A DNA stretch of 64,000 bases from contig CM048755.1 of the NCBI GenBank assembly GCA_026315105.1, forward strand, positions 210,478,333 to 210,542,332, in the 5' to 3' direction. The notes below the pieces were generated by a model, which was given only the letters and a program-made list of their open reading frames with translations, did no database searches and was not told the origin of the DNA. Positions within the stretch are counted from its first letter, which is position 1. Each line of letters begins with the position of its first letter. Made by a program: the position numbers and the translations under genes. The DNA is from Locusta migratoria (taxonomy: Eukaryota; Arthropoda; Insecta; Orthoptera; Acrididae). This document shows, piece after piece, positions 34,718-46,328 of the stretch.

Positions 34718-36026
34718 GATTGCAGATTGTGATGGTGCAGTGGAGTCCACAAGATTGTTTGCCGTCGCTGATGGCGAGGGCAAAACCTCAACGACCATCG
34801 CGTCTGGGGACTCAGCAAAATCCAAGTCCTCAGGGGACATGAGAATCTCTATTTCGTCCTCTGAGGCTGATGTTTGTTGTGGTAGCTCGGAAGCCACCTG
34901 GTGTTCTGTCTGTTTGGATTTCTTTTTCTTTCTTTCCCACTTATCTTTCGGTCTCTCCTGCTGGGAGGGCTTTGATGCCGCAGTCTCGGGGACGGAGGAT
35001 GCCCTCGAGGCCCTGCGACCAGCAGGTAGTGTGTTTTTCAGCCACTCACTGGTATCTACTGCACCAGCGCGAGAGACCTTAGGAGGAAGGCCGTCGAGGG
35101 AGCCCTTCCTTGCAGGAGGAGCCAGAGATGGTTGTTGGTTCTCTGGCTCAGGGATGGGGACCGTTGTCCCCTGTGGTTTTGCACTTATTGCTCCCAAAGT
35201 AGGGACCTTGGGAGCAACAGAAGAGGAGGCGCCGCCCTGAAATTAAGGAGGCAGCTGGTAATTGTTGGGCTGAAGGGCCCAGGATGGTAGATGTAACTGG
35301 AGGTGACTTTACCATGGGAGAAGACGGTAATGTTGCTACAGCATAGGTAGACCTCATGCTGACAGGGTGAATCTTTTCATATTTTCTCTTGGCCTCAGAA
35401 TATGACAGCCTGTCCAGGGTCTTGTACTCCATTATTTTTCTCTCTTTTTGGAGAACTGTGCAGTGTGGCGAGCAGGGAGAGTGGTGCTGGCCACAGTTAA
35501 CACAAACTGGAGGCAGGGTACATGGGACGTCTCGATGAGACGCACGTCCCCACTCCCAACAGGTGGGGTTGGCATCACAGCGGGATGACATATGGCCAAA
35601 CCTCACACCGGTAGATCATACCTTGACTTTTTCGGGCAATGAATCACCCTCAAAAGCCAACATGAAGGCACCGGTGGTGAACCTGTTGTCCTTCGAACCT
35701 CTGTATACGTGCCGAATAAACTGCACTCCTCGCCTCTCCAAGTTCTTCCGAAGTTCGTCATCGGACTGTAGTACGAGATCATGATCAAAGAAAATACCCT
35801 GGACCATGTTCAAACTTTTGTGGAGTGTGATGGTAACGGGAGCGTCACCCAGCTTGACACAGACAAGCAGTGCCCGTGACTGGGCTAGGGACGACATCAT
35901 TATCAGAATCGACCTGGATCTCATCTTTGACATTCCGTCTACCTCGCCAAACTTGTCTTCAAGGTTCTCGACAAAATACAGAGGCTTAGTCGACATAAAC
36001 GATTCGCCATCTGTTCGACTGGACAC
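34661..36026 (-). pseudogene. LINE ORF1 relic: gag-like protein with zinc knuckles
   Basis: Upstream part 36026-35616: a gag-like fold with DAPVTITLHKSLNMVQGIFF, LRKNLERRGVQFIRHVYRGS and FMLAFEGDSLPEKVKV. After an in-frame stop, 35606-35400: zinc-knuckle region RFGHMSSRCDANPTCWEWGR, HRDVPCTLPPVCVNCGQHHS (C..C....H....C spacing). After a frameshift, the Ser/Pro/Lys-rich tail at 35197-34661. It would bind LINE RNA. One stop and one frameshift inactivate it, and its last codons lie in the inverted repeat. Confidence 0.75.
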
Positions 36027-36600
36027 CAGGTATCATGGGGCATATGTCTCACCTTGATGACGAGCCCAACATTCCTCCCATGGCATAGCCAGGGATGGAA
36101 ACGATTGGGGGGTCATACGACGCTGCACGCTTTGAGACACCAGTTATACGTCTGGCAACGCTATTGTTGGCTCGTTTCATTCTGGTCCCACGAGCAGCTA
36201 GGGAACTAAAGGTCTACCCAGGCAGAGCCCCGCTTGCCTTGGTAAGCCTTATACAACTGAGGTGCAGCAGGTTCCTCAGAGGTTGCTCGCTAGCAGCTGT
36301 TCAACCTCAACAGCCATGCATCTCCTTGGCACGTAGCACACCTTGAGATTGAGGGTTTTTTAATAGAGGTTTGTACCGTCCTCACGACCCGGGCGATTAA
36401 GCCAAGATCCCCGGGCTCTGAAATGTACAACGTTCCACCGTCGCGCCGAACAATGGTCGTTGAAGCATGCACAGAGCTTACAGTGTAGCGGACTGTTGGC
36501 GTGACACCGCCCACAGCTCAGGACCCTGGGTTCGCCAAGCCCGTACCCAGCAAAGTAACGCTGAGCCCCTGAGGGGGTTGCAGCAATTCCCGTGACCATA

Positions 36601-37053
36601 GAATTATAATTTACTACTATATTTATATCAATTACATTATTTGTATAAATTGTATTATTTACCTAAAATATATTATTTATATCAATCATATTGATCACTG
36701 AGGCTCTGACAGACACATACAAAAGACAATCAAGCTCACACAAATTCGGTCACAACCAAGGGCACATACAGGATTATTTTTCAGAGGAAGGTGGGGCAAA
36801 TCAGAAAGCTAATTACCTTCTATGAGTTTTTACATTACAATATAAATAAATATTCGATTTAAACTTTTTACAGGTCAGAGAGGTGAACAAGAACTGATTT
36901 ACCGTTTTATTTGCCTTAAATGGTCCATAAAGATGTTAGTATCTGAAATTTCTGCAAAACTAATACTTAAATATTTATTTAATGTACAGGCTCAGTGTTA
37001 GTGGAGTGTCAGTTGAAAAACAAATACAGCAAAGAATCAAAGTAACTAACAGA
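36601..37053. other. AT-rich, no gene seen
   Basis: It contains GGGCACATACAGGATTATTT near 36760, which loosely resembles GGGCGCACAAAGGATTTTCC at about 32496; this may be a diverged repeat pair flanking the LINE at 32970-36600. Confidence 0.35.
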
Positions 37054-37067
37054 AGATTTAATACTTC

Positions 37068-37248
37068 AAAATGTTTGTAGAACTTATGGGACTTAACTAC
37101 GGGGTCATCAGTCCCTAAGATTACAACTACTTATGAACTAACTAAGACTAAGGATGGCACAAATATCCATGCCCGAGGGGGGATTCGAACTCCCAACCGT
37201 AGTGGCCATGCAGACCGTGACTGGAGCGCCTCAGTCCCCTCGGCCACC
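37068..37248 (-). mobile_element. tRNA-derived SINE, copy B
   Basis: It is flanked by a perfect 14-bp duplication AGATTTAATACTTC (37054-37067, 37249-37262). It belongs to the same family as the SINE at 30394. The tRNA head is a little shortened at its 5' end (the GGCCGCGG part is missing). Confidence 0.9.
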
Positions 37249-37429
37249 AGATTTAATACTTCCTTTTGTTATAATGTGACATATTATGAAACTGCACATA
37301 TGACAGTAAAATGTAATGCGGCAAATAACTGCACTTCATAGTTACAGACTATAAAATCAATGGTCAGAAATAGTATGTAAGAAAAGTATGATGACACATA
37401 CATAATATTGTACCGACTATTCGGTTCTA

Positions 37430-38155
37430 CGAATTTAATGCACTGTGTCATTTTAAAAATTTTTGGCTGAACTATTAACGAAAAGTGTGAAGTAATACAT
37501 ATGACCACTAAAAGAAATCCGATGAACTTCAATTACAGGATAAATTAGTCAAACCTTAAGGTCGTAAATTCTACAAAATACCTAGGAGTTACAATTACGA
37601 ACAACTCAGACTGGAGAGAACACACAGAAAATATTGTGGGGAAGGCAAACCAAAGGTTACGTTGCATTAGCAGAACGCTTCGAAGGTGCAACAGCTCCGC
37701 CAAACAGACTGCCTAGATCACACTCGTGCGTTCTCTCCTGGAGTACTGTTGCCCAGTGTGGGACCCTAATCAGGTGGGACTGACGGAGGACAGAGAAGGT
37801 TCAGAGAAGGGCAGCTCGTTTTGTTTTATCACATTATTGAAAGGGAGGGGGGGCGCAGAAGTGTCACGGAAATGTTGCACGCTTTGAGGTAGAAATCATT
37901 AAAAGAACGACATTATTTGTTGTGGTGAGATCTATTTGTGAAATCGCAATCATCGACTTCTACTTCTGAATATATTTTCCTATCACCCACCTACGTAGGG
38001 AGACATGACCATCCCAATAAAATAAGAGAAATCAGATCGAAAATGGAACGATTTAGGTGTTCTTTCTTCCCGCGCATTATTAGAGAATGGAACAGTAGAG
38101 AAAGGTTATGAAAGTGGTTAATGAACCCTCTGCCAGGCACTTAAATGTAATTTGT
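37430..38155 (+). pseudogene. LINE ORF2 C-terminal fragment
   Basis: At 37560-37760 the frame reads KYLGVTITNNSDWREHTENI, VGKANQRLRCISRTLRRC and LVRSLLEYCCPVWDPNQVG. This is the region after the RT FADD box in many insect LINEs (KYLGV.I....W..H, LEY...VW.P). A 3' untranslated part runs to about 38155 (CCCTCTGCCAGGCACTTAAA). Stops and a frameshift are present. Confidence 0.65.
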
Positions 38156-38550
38156 GTAGCCTTGTACAGGAGTGAAACGTGGACGATAAACAGTTAACAC
38201 AAGAAGAGGATAGAAGATTTAAAATTTGGTGCTACAGGAGAAAGCTGAAGATTAGGTGGGTAGACCTCATAACTAATGAGGGGGTACTGAACGGAACTGG
38301 AGAGAAAAGAAATTTCTGGCATATCTTGACTAAACGAAGGGAACCAATAGTAGAGCACATTCTCAGATATTGAGGAATCGTCAATTTAGTATTGTAGGGA
38401 AGAATTGGGGTAAAAATAGCCGAGGTAGATTACAAGACGAATACAGTAATCAGATATAAATAGATGTGGGTTACTATTCTCAGAGGTGAAGAGGCTTGTA
38501 CAATATAGAGTATTGCGGAGAGCTGCCTCAAACCAGCCTATGGACTGAAG

Positions 38551-38588
<38 letters not shown>
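38156..38588 (+). mobile_element. RTE-like LINE 3' end with (CAA)n tail
   Basis: The frame at 38179-38373 contains RRKLKIRWVDLITNEGVLNG and FWHILTKRREPIVEHILRY, the C-terminal end of insect RTE-like ORF2. Then comes the 3' end ATGGACTGAAGACAACAACA and a (CAA)n tail to 38588. It is 5'-truncated. Confidence 0.7.
38533..38588. repeat. (CAA)n tract
   Basis: About 17 CAA units form the tail of the RTE-like LINE end. Confidence 0.9.
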
Positions 38589-38589
<1 letters not shown>

Positions 38590-39252
38590 CTGACAGGGTG
38601 TAGACATTTACCATCCAATTTAATTGTGAAAAAATTAGTTATACTTGAAAACAATGAGTTCCAAGCAGAATTCAATCTGCACTACTCATACTTAGAATCA
38701 ATATTAAATAATGAAAAAAGATTTTGGTACTAGAAAATTTCCATTTTATCCACTGTAAGCCCAAATATTTCGGGGCTCCAACCCTGCATACTCCCTTGGA
38801 AAAAATGGTGCATCATTTCACAGGTGAACCCCAATGACACAACTGAATAACACCACAGAACAGTTGAGGGAGTCCCCCTGATTGGAACCACCAATGTACA
38901 CAATTATAAAAGTGTGATACTTATCTAAAATGACAAAACCACAAATTGTGGTGCAATCTTTCTTAAAATTCATCAAGTCCTGTGACAGATTTACCAGTAG
39001 GCTGGAGAGTAGAGTGGCAGATTTTAGGGATGAGAAATGTGAAAATCCGCCACTGATCATGTCTAAAATGTCTGGGCCTCTGGAGGATCCAAGATGGAAA
39101 TCTGCTTCAACCTCGATGTAAAACTAAACAACCAGCAACGCACATACCTAAAACAATTATTTGTGTAAATCCCATATGACGACCTTGCTTCTCAATGTAA
39201 TCCGAACGATTGGTGTTCAAAAGAGTCTATTTATAATTAAATTATGAAAGTT

Positions 39253-39258
<6 letters not shown>
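38589..39258. other. No gene seen
   Basis: The short frames at 38818-39121 on both strands show no recognisable domain. Confidence 0.35.

Positions 39259-39313
<55 letters not shown>
39259..39313. repeat. (CT)n microsatellite
   Basis: About 27 CT units abut the left end of the long-TIR element at 39317-40341. Confidence 0.95.
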
Positions 39314-39316
<3 letters not shown>

Positions 39317-39319
<3 letters not shown>

Positions 39320-40341
39320 TTCCATTTACTTGTAAGGGGGGAGGAACCAAAACGAAAATTATGAGCAATGCCTTCTGCACCCGACAGTGAAACGGCTCCT
39401 CTCACCTGGCTATCTCTCGTCGGTGCTATATTTTCGATTTGTTGCACTGAAAAGTGATGTTTTTAATGGATTAATATGAAAGTATATTTGATGAGAACAT
39501 TATCAAATTATATTTAGAACACATTAGGAACATGACACTGAACAGAATGCTGAATATGAAATCAGCATGTGTTGTGAAATGAGTCACTGTCGAGCCAATG
39601 ATTGTGTCATCAAATGTTATAACAAAACCCCCTACACCAGGTGAAAGTGCATTATATCCACCCTCCTAAAATGTGATGGCTCATTAATCTACTACTGAAG
39701 AATGTTAAGTCAGCCAAGTTGAAGTTGTCGAACCCTGTCTCTACACCCTAAGAGGGTGGTCCCATTCCGTTGTTGGCCCGTTGCCATGACTAAATAAAAC
39801 CAAGGCAACAACGCAGTTAATAATACGAACATTCCTCTACCATCAGTTCCAAAATAAATAAAGCAGTCCACTAACTTTCACTGACCCAAGAATGATGTAG
39901 GCTAAACCATTAGGTTAAAACAACACTAAAGTCAGGGTGCTGCTTGAGACCAGAAGAAGTGGGGACACCTTCCATTCCTTTGTTGATCACATACCTGCCA
40001 ATTCAGAAAGCTATATAGATGAAACTGAGAATCTCATTCCTGAGCTTGTCAATCACTCATTTCATGATAAATGTACATTACTAAATTACTTCAGCTTTCT
40101 ATTCAGTGTGATGAACTTAATATGTTCTAAATATAATTTGATAATGTTATCATCAAATATACTTTCCCATTACTTCATTCTTAATGACCATGTTTCAGTG
40201 CAACACCTCAAAAATATAGCACCCACAAGAATTAGGCATGTGTGACGGTGCATTTCACTATCGGGCGCAAAAGGCATTGCTTGTAATTTTCGTTCTGGTG
40301 GTTCTCACCCCCCCCCCCCTTACCAGAAAATGGAATACTAC
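39317..40341. mobile_element. Long-TIR DNA element, about 1 kb
   Basis: The left arm (from about 39317, TATTCCATTTACTTGTAAGG) and the right arm reversed (TATTCCATTTTCTGGTAAGG) are inverted copies. They correspond over about 270 bp: ACGAAAATTA.AAGCAATGCC, GTGCTATATTTT, GTTGCACTGAAA and ATTTGATGA are shared in order. The interior is only about 400 bp. No transposase and no clear target duplication were seen, so the superfamily is unknown. The microsatellite at its left edge obscures the boundary. Confidence 0.7.
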
Positions 40342-40849
40342 AGAAGTCCCTTGTAGGAAATTTAATGTACTTTCATGTGATATAAGGGTCTTATAGGTAA
40401 CATGTAAATTTCTTGAGTTGTAGGGTGTTCGAGTGGGCATATTTTCGACGTTTTTGCAGAAGGGCAAAAAATCACACTTTATCAGCAAGCTCTAACGGCG
40501 ATAACCCTCATCGGAAAATCAAACCTGAGTAGTGCATTTTTTAGGAAATTTTGTCAACATTAATTTTGTGTGGAATGGACATCTTCAAGAAATGCATAGT
40601 TTTCCAAATATAAGCAAGAAACTGAAAAAGTGTGAAAATTTTGACCTTTTTTCTTTTCTTTTTAAGCCGACCTCCTACAAGGCAGCAAACTTGAAATTCA
40701 AATTCAGCACCCCCAAAAACATACAGTACTGTTGAGAAAAATACTTTTGGGATTTTGTTATGGAAAAACCACCATTTGACTGGGCTATTACTGATTATGA
40801 AACATCCTTTCCATAGGAGGCCCAGCAATGGTATGATACGTGGGTGTGT
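40342..40849. other. No gene seen
   Basis: Overlapping short frames on both strands (40532-40828) lack recognisable motifs. Confidence 0.35.
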
Positions 40850-41935
40850 AAGACACGAATAGTTTTATACACCTGGCATATCAATTTACTGTTACCTGCT
40901 GTGCAGTGGCGGCTCAGCAGCCTCAGCACAGGTACTAGGTATGGGGCTTGTTCTAAATGCCCCAGTGGCCGGCCGAATTCCTTAATGGTGCTCCATGGCC
41001 AACATCTTCAAATAAGCAGTCTTGCACACTCAAACACTATGCACTAACAATCAGGCCGCAACTACACAGAGGCTCTGTAAAACTGGAGTAAACAAGTCCT
41101 ATCTGCTCCCCATGAATTGTTGCCAAGCCATTTAAAAATACTCTTATGTCTCAAAGCATTGTCTTTTCAGGTCCCTAAGGCATAGCAACCATGTGAGTTG
41201 TGAGTCGAATGTGAGGCCAAGGCATCGTCTCTTTACAATTAAGAACTCTACCAAATTCTCAGTTCATGTAAGTTTATAACAAAACAACCCATTAAAAACA
41301 ACACACACACATGCATCTCAGTGGTTAAAATTTTAACCATTCTTCTCCACCCATTCATCAAATCATTGAACAGCAAATTGCAACTGTAGTGTTGTTGCAA
41401 TACTTTAAGAAGAACAAAAAAAATCGAGACAACATACACAAATAATGAACACCAGACAGATTATTTTTGCTGATGTAGTACTAACAATTGCATTGGGAAA
41501 GACAGTCGTACAACCTTGAGAGACACTATTCTCCTGCTCAAAGCAATCAGAGAGGACATTACTGACTCAATATCAAAAATAGAATGGCGAAAGGAGAAAG
41601 TGAATAAAAAAGATAAGACATCCACAAAACCCATTGCCCATGGATAACATGTTTTCAAGTAATATCATACACCTTCTCAATGTCAAAAAAACACTGAAAA
41701 CTTTATGCTGGTGCAAGAAAGTCAGTTGTATAGCTGCCTTCACTAAGGGCAAGACATCTAAAATACAGAGATATCTCCTGAACTCACACTGAAGATGGCT
41801 AAGAAGCTGCCTGGATTCTAAGACATAGACAAGGCAGCAGTTAATAATACACTCCAATGTCTTTCCTGAGCAGCTAGTGAGGGCAATAATGTTGTAACTA
41901 CTCGATCATGTGCAGTCTTTCCTGTGTTAAAAAAT
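40850..41935 (-). pseudogene. Second copy of RNase-H-type LINE, degenerate
   Basis: It is parallel to 15060-16050: both have a segment CCAGTGGCC near the RNase H region, then AACTGGAGTAAACAAGTCC / CACTTGAGCAGATGTACCC and CTCCCCATGA / CTCTCCATGA. The minus-strand frame at 41857-41573 has SHLQCEFRRYLCILDVLPLV and AAIQLTFLHQHKVF, corresponding to GFGRYRSTVDNL and AIQQAFLCKQY in the first copy. Stops and shifts are frequent. Confidence 0.55.
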
Positions 41936-41984
41936 AGAAATAAAAAGAAATAAAATTTCCTCTTGCCACTAGTCGTAAAAATGA

Positions 41985-42030
41985 CCTGACTCTCCTTACC
42001 ATTTTTAAATGGTAAGGAGAGTTAGTTTAT
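41985..42030. repeat. Short palindrome
   Basis: ACTCTCCTTACCATTT and AAATGGTAAGGAGAGT are inverted around a 2-base centre. The downstream TTTATTTC argues against a functional terminator; it may be the fused ends of a lost MITE. Confidence 0.6.
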
Positions 42031-42840
42031 TTCACACTATAAGATGCTACAGCACATTAAAATGAAACATATTTTGAGTAGATAATGTGTCACAAGCAGC
42101 AGACAACAGGGAATCCAGCTCCCATGTGGAAGAGGGCCAGTTGTACTCTTCATCTATGGTGAACTGGAAGTCCAAATTGCCCCTCTCCACATCCATCACA
42201 CAGCACCAGAAAGCTTTAACCCTGACTAGTGAGGGCAGTAACTGTGGAAAAACAGGCCACCATAATCTGGACAGAGTCTCGTTGGCTGGTCTGGAGAGTG
42301 CCATTAAAATTATAGTAACCACTGGGAACCTTCCTCGTCTATCAGAACTCCTCCTTGTAGTCTACCATACAGTGATACTCTCCCAGAATACAGGTGGTGT
42401 TCACTGCTCGAGAACTGGTTCTCGACCTTGTGAATAATGGATGACTTGCATGAATGAGCAGCCTGTAAAGCTTTACAAACAATACAAAAGTTCCTCAGAC
42501 AGGTGAGTCATACTTGACAGATAAATTGTATGAATGCTTTGTGCAGAGAGTGGTAATTGACCCTCAAGATGAACAAATGTAACATATTATGAATACAAAA
42601 TAGCTCCTTTTTTATATGATAACTAGCTTATATGCCCGTGCTTCGCAATGGTTGTTAAAGAGGGACCTGTGTATATCATGGTTTTTTAGGGTTCCGGAAC
42701 TAGGTCAGCAAAAGACAGAATCCTTGTTGGATCACTCTGTCAATAAACTCAGTTCTCATAACCCAAGATATCAAATTTAAGTAGAAGTCATTGTCGAAAA
42801 TGATGAATGTTCATAAAGTATTTCATACAAAACGTGAAAT
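42031..42840. other. Probable LINE remnant, no intact gene
   Basis: The minus-strand frame at 42322-42047 and its plus-strand shadow contain nothing I can assign. Continuation of the LINE remnant to the left is possible. Confidence 0.3.
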
Positions 42841-42844
42841 TAAT

Positions 42845-42965
42845 TGGTTGGGTTGTTTGTTTGCGATAGGGGGACTAAACTACTGAGGTTATCAGTCCAC
42901 CGGTGGGGAGGGAAAGGAGAGAGGATAGGAAAGGAGGGTAGGGGGAAAGGAAATGCAGTCTGGGA
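42845..42965 (-). repeat. LINE 3' end with terminal hairpin, copy 2
   Basis: On the plus strand GGACT (42872-42876) pairs with AGTCC (42894-42898) around AAACTACTGAGGTTATC. In minus sense the hairpin precedes a tail with CAAACAAACAACCCAACC. The G/A-rich body (GGGAGGGAAAGGAGAGAGGA) has a matching reversed copy at 61640-61780. Confidence 0.65.
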
Positions 42966-43357
42966 ACATATAATTAATCATGCATAAGGCAGATTTCAGG
43001 ATGAAAATCATTGGCATAAACCTCAGGCAGTGTGGTCCCTCAACGAAGGAAGTAGACTCTTACAAAACACTCATTCAATCAATATTTGAAAACGGCTTGT
43101 TAGTGTGATATCCATACCACATAGGAATGGTAGAGGTGATACAAATGCTCCATGGTGTTAAATTTTACTTACAATGCTGGCAGCCTAGCATGCTGATGTT
43201 GATAATGGATGCTAATGGCAGGAGTTTTGTGATGTTGCTGTTAGCCAATCACGTGATAGTATGCAATATCTTACGAGATTTGCTGGTTTTTTACCCAGAA
43301 TAAACAAACTCATTTTGTTGTTCGACATTTAATGTTTGTCACAATATGGCACAAGAG

Positions 43358-43663
43358 CTAATGTTGACAATGAAATGTTCCTTTACAATGATACGTAATG
43401 TAGTGACCAGACAAGGGTACATAGCTTTCAACTACAGAGCAGGAACCAAATTAATTATTTACTTGAATGTTAACACAAAGGATTTCACTCATACATAAAA
43501 TTTTACTTAAGTCATAAAATATGGACCATAATCCTATCTGTTGACCATGATGTAAATAAATAATGCCGTTCCTCCTCCATGGTTGACAAGTTCTTGTACA
43601 CACTCTTGTCTGGTCAGTAAATTAATTACCATTGTAAAGGGAACATTTCATTGTTAACATTAG
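43358..43663. mobile_element. MITE-like inverted-repeat element, about 305 bp
   Basis: The left CTAATGTTGACAATGAAATG and the right, reversed, CTAATGTTAACAATGAAATG are inverted. They continue with TTCC.TTTACAATG and then CTGACCAGACAAGAGTGT / GTGACCAGACAAGGGTAC. The arms are about 65 bp. No target duplication was confirmed. Confidence 0.65.
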
Positions 43664-44558
43664 GTCATTATACCACCACTGCCCTACACAAAACTTAACC
43701 CTGTCACAATTCATCATAATGTATGATAGGGGGACACATTAAACACCCTTTTACGTCTTTTTGTTTCTTATAATTACTTTATCACACAACAATTAAAACT
43801 GGCTGAATTCTGCCTGCCTGCATCTACTCCCTCATTTCCTGCCGTTCTTATCTGTTGCCATCATCAACACACTGGGCCGCAAATATCATAAATAAAATTT
43901 AACCGCATCATGGACATGACTGCCCAACTCCATTGGCAGACACAAGAGATGTGTTCTACATAACAGTACGTTACTCGAAGAGTCAAACAATATACACGGT
44001 GTCCCAGGAGGAACAGTAAATATTTTAGAGGGCAGCAGTACATAAAAATTGCAATAGAAATGTCATCTAACAGGTGCCCAATATTTACTAATTAGAGTTA
44101 CAGCCAAGTTCAATGCATTTTCATTTCTTGTATTGCTACACTGGTTGCTAGGGGCATATTTATTGAATTTTAGCAGTAGAGTGTTGACATCCAAGTTGTG
44201 CTTTAGTTTTCATTGTGATTTGCTAGTCATGTATACTGTACTGCAGTGTACTGATATAGTGTATTTGTGTATAGGTTTTGTAATGTAAAAGCTGCTGCTG
44301 CTGTTGTTTGAACAGAATACATCATAAGACTTCAAGAGTATTTACTTGTGTGTTCATTACAGTGTGTGATTCTGCTACAGTGCCCAGCAGTCATATTGCA
44401 TCTGAACGTATAAAATTAACAGATTGTGCATGAAGTACAATGCATTATTCAGTCAGTAGAATGTAGTCCAACAAGCACATGCAGAACTTCTGCATGTATT
44501 GGTGTTACACATACAAAGTATGGTGGACATTATGTTCGCATGGGTTCCATCAGTAACA

Positions 44559-44824
44559 CCAGATGTATTTCGCAGCATTGGCTGTTAATGTTTTATTAAA
44601 AAAAGATTTCAATCACCTAGTGACCATCTTCAGTGTCCTTCAAACAAGCATTATGAATGCAGGTCATTCATAATGCTTGTTTGTAGGACACTGAAGATGG
44701 TCACTAGGTGATTGAAATAGATCTGTGTTTTTTTAAAATAAAACATTAACGGCCAATGCTGCGAAATACATCTGGTGTGTTCATCATTGTGTGGTCATGG
44801 AGCACCTCCGGAAATGGAATCAAA
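44559..44824. mobile_element. Palindromic 266-bp insertion with 12-bp target duplication
   Basis: CCATCAGTAACA occurs at 44547-44558 and 44825-44836. Inside, 44559-44659 and 44665-44777 form a near-perfect palindrome (ACCAGATGTATTTCGCAGCA at one tip, CATTATGAATG-CAGGT-CATTCATAATG at the centre). It is followed by a non-palindromic tail ending GGAATCAAA. One-sided palindrome plus long duplication fits a retroposon whose 5' part was copied in inverted orientation. Confidence 0.7.
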
Positions 44825-44962
44825 CCATCAGTAACATTTACAGTCCTTTCGGCTAATTCACATCAGTGGTCCGAAGAAAACCAAGATACCATTGTGGAGA
44901 TACATTTTCAAGAATGCTCCTCTGTAAAGGTGTGGTGGAGTCGTATCCACACTAAAATAAAG

Positions 44963-45644
44963 CAGCATTTTTCAACCTGTGGGTTGCGAGCCCCTGGGAG
45001 GTTGCAAAGTCTTGTTCTGGCGGTCACCGTTAAGAGGCGGCAGTGTAAAACAACCAGCCGGGAACATGCTTGAATACTATGTGTTCCGTAATGCAAAATA
45101 TATGCCCAAGAAAAGTTAAATGTATATTATGTATGAAAATTAAGTGATTGCTTGTTGATGAGCAATTCTCAGTTGAATAGAACGAAGGTTGTTTCACAAA
45201 AAGTACACTATATTAACAATGAATCAAATGCCTGTAACTGTTTTCAGGTACCAGGTGATAGCTAAATTTACTAGATAAAATGAGTAACTTTGAAAAATTC
45301 AATTGTTTACAAGTTGACTATACAGTAGGACCTTGCTCAATCAGCATAATTTGCTTCTGATCTTTACCTGAAATGCAAAACATTGTTACACAACATATAT
45401 TTTTCTATCGGAATTCATGTGTTCTATTCAGGAAAATTTGACTCAAAATTTATCTGATAGCATACAACAGTGTACTTTTTTTATTGCCTTTTATAAGAAT
45501 GTTGTATCAATAGAAGAAAATGAAATTTGTTTCCTTTGAAATTACAGACATAGTTGTGTTACTGCTTAGGAAGGGGCTAGGGGATTCACCAGATTATTTT
45601 TAGTTGGAAGGAGGTTGCATATTCAAAAAGGTTGGGAAACAGTG
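44963..45644. mobile_element. hAT-like element, 682 bp, non-autonomous
   Basis: The left end is CAGCATTTTTCAACCTGTGG; the right end reversed is CACTGTTTCCCAACCTTTTT. This is the common hAT terminus of the CAGNGNTTC.CAACCT type, and a GGGTTGCGAGCCCC block follows at the left. An 8-bp target duplication, AAATAAAG / CAATAAAG (44955-44962, 45645-45652), has 7 of 8 matches. No transposase frame. Confidence 0.7.
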
Positions 45645-45940
45645 CAATAAAGTTTTTTTAGGAAGTAGAAAAGTTCTGTAGCATGGCAGAAGACACCACA
45701 AGGCTGGGAACAGACCTGGCTGGACAAAGTCTGCGGGACAGCCATAGGACAAACAGGCTTAAGAGATAAAAGGGCCTTGGCAGACAAGAAAGGCTCTGTG
45801 TGCATTGGATAGAAGGACTAGTGCACTCACACTGGTCAGATAGATAGCATGGGATAAGAAGAGGAGAGAGGGCTTCTGTTGGGGACAGCACTACGTCACA
45901 AGGAGCCAATGGGAGGCTCGGGACACAGTACGCGACCTTA

Positions 45941-45946
45941 AGGCCC

Positions 45947-45998
<52 letters not shown>

Positions 45999-46328
45999 CG
46001 ATTTATCGATCGCCCAATGAACCAACCAAATTTGTAGCAGCCTACACATGTTCCAAGCAACTGCACCCTGTTCTGTGGTGTCCCTTTGCTGAACTCTTGT
46101 TTCTGCGTGTTCGCTGTGCAGACAGCAGACGATCACAGGCAGGAAGTTGGTCGGGTAGCACTACACACACGCACAACTTGTCAGGTGGAGTGGTTGGGAG
46201 GGGGGGGGGGGGTCGAATGTCGGATGGCCAGGCACGACCAAGCACCTGACAAGTGAAGTTGGTCAGGAAGCGTCTCCACACAGCGCTGATAATTTAGTTT
46301 CAACAAATCGGAATGTGTGTAGGGGCCT
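45941..46328. mobile_element. PIF/Harbinger-like MITE containing (CA)n
   Basis: The left end AGGCCCCTACACACACACAC and the right end reversed AGGCCCCTACACACATTC are inverted. TTA flanks both sides (45938-45940, 46329-46331). A (CA)n expansion of about 23 units grows directly from the left TIR. A poly-G tract lies at about 46199-46212. Confidence 0.7.

Larger units (their letters stand above)
32970..36600 (-). mobile_element. Jockey/I-like LINE, degenerate, RT end missing
   Basis: Order on the minus strand: 5' region 36600-36030, gag-like ORF1 36026-34661, endonuclease and RT of ORF2 34657-32977. It stops inside RT (GFRQGRSTLDNLVSANN) at 32977, so the 3' half is lost. ORF1 and ORF2 carry several stops and frameshifts. 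A perfect 70-bp inverted repeat sits at the ORF1/ORF2 boundary. Confidence 0.75.

Noticed and set aside
34629..35240. 203-codon plus-strand frame
   Set aside because: It is antisense to the LINE ORF1; it is Ser/Gly-rich without a domain and its start lies in the 70-bp inverted repeat.
38386..38607. Open frame with a poly-Cys stretch
   Set aside because: It is the antisense translation of the (CAA)n tail of an RTE-like LINE.
39217..39447. Open frame with an Arg-Glu repeat
   Set aside because: It is the translation of a (CT)n microsatellite.
41985..42030. Rho-independent-type terminator
   Set aside because: The sequence is eukaryotic and there is no gene to terminate; it is a simple palindrome.
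45658..46136. Open frames with Cys-Val repeats
   Set aside because: They are translations of the (CA)n tract in the Harbinger MITE.
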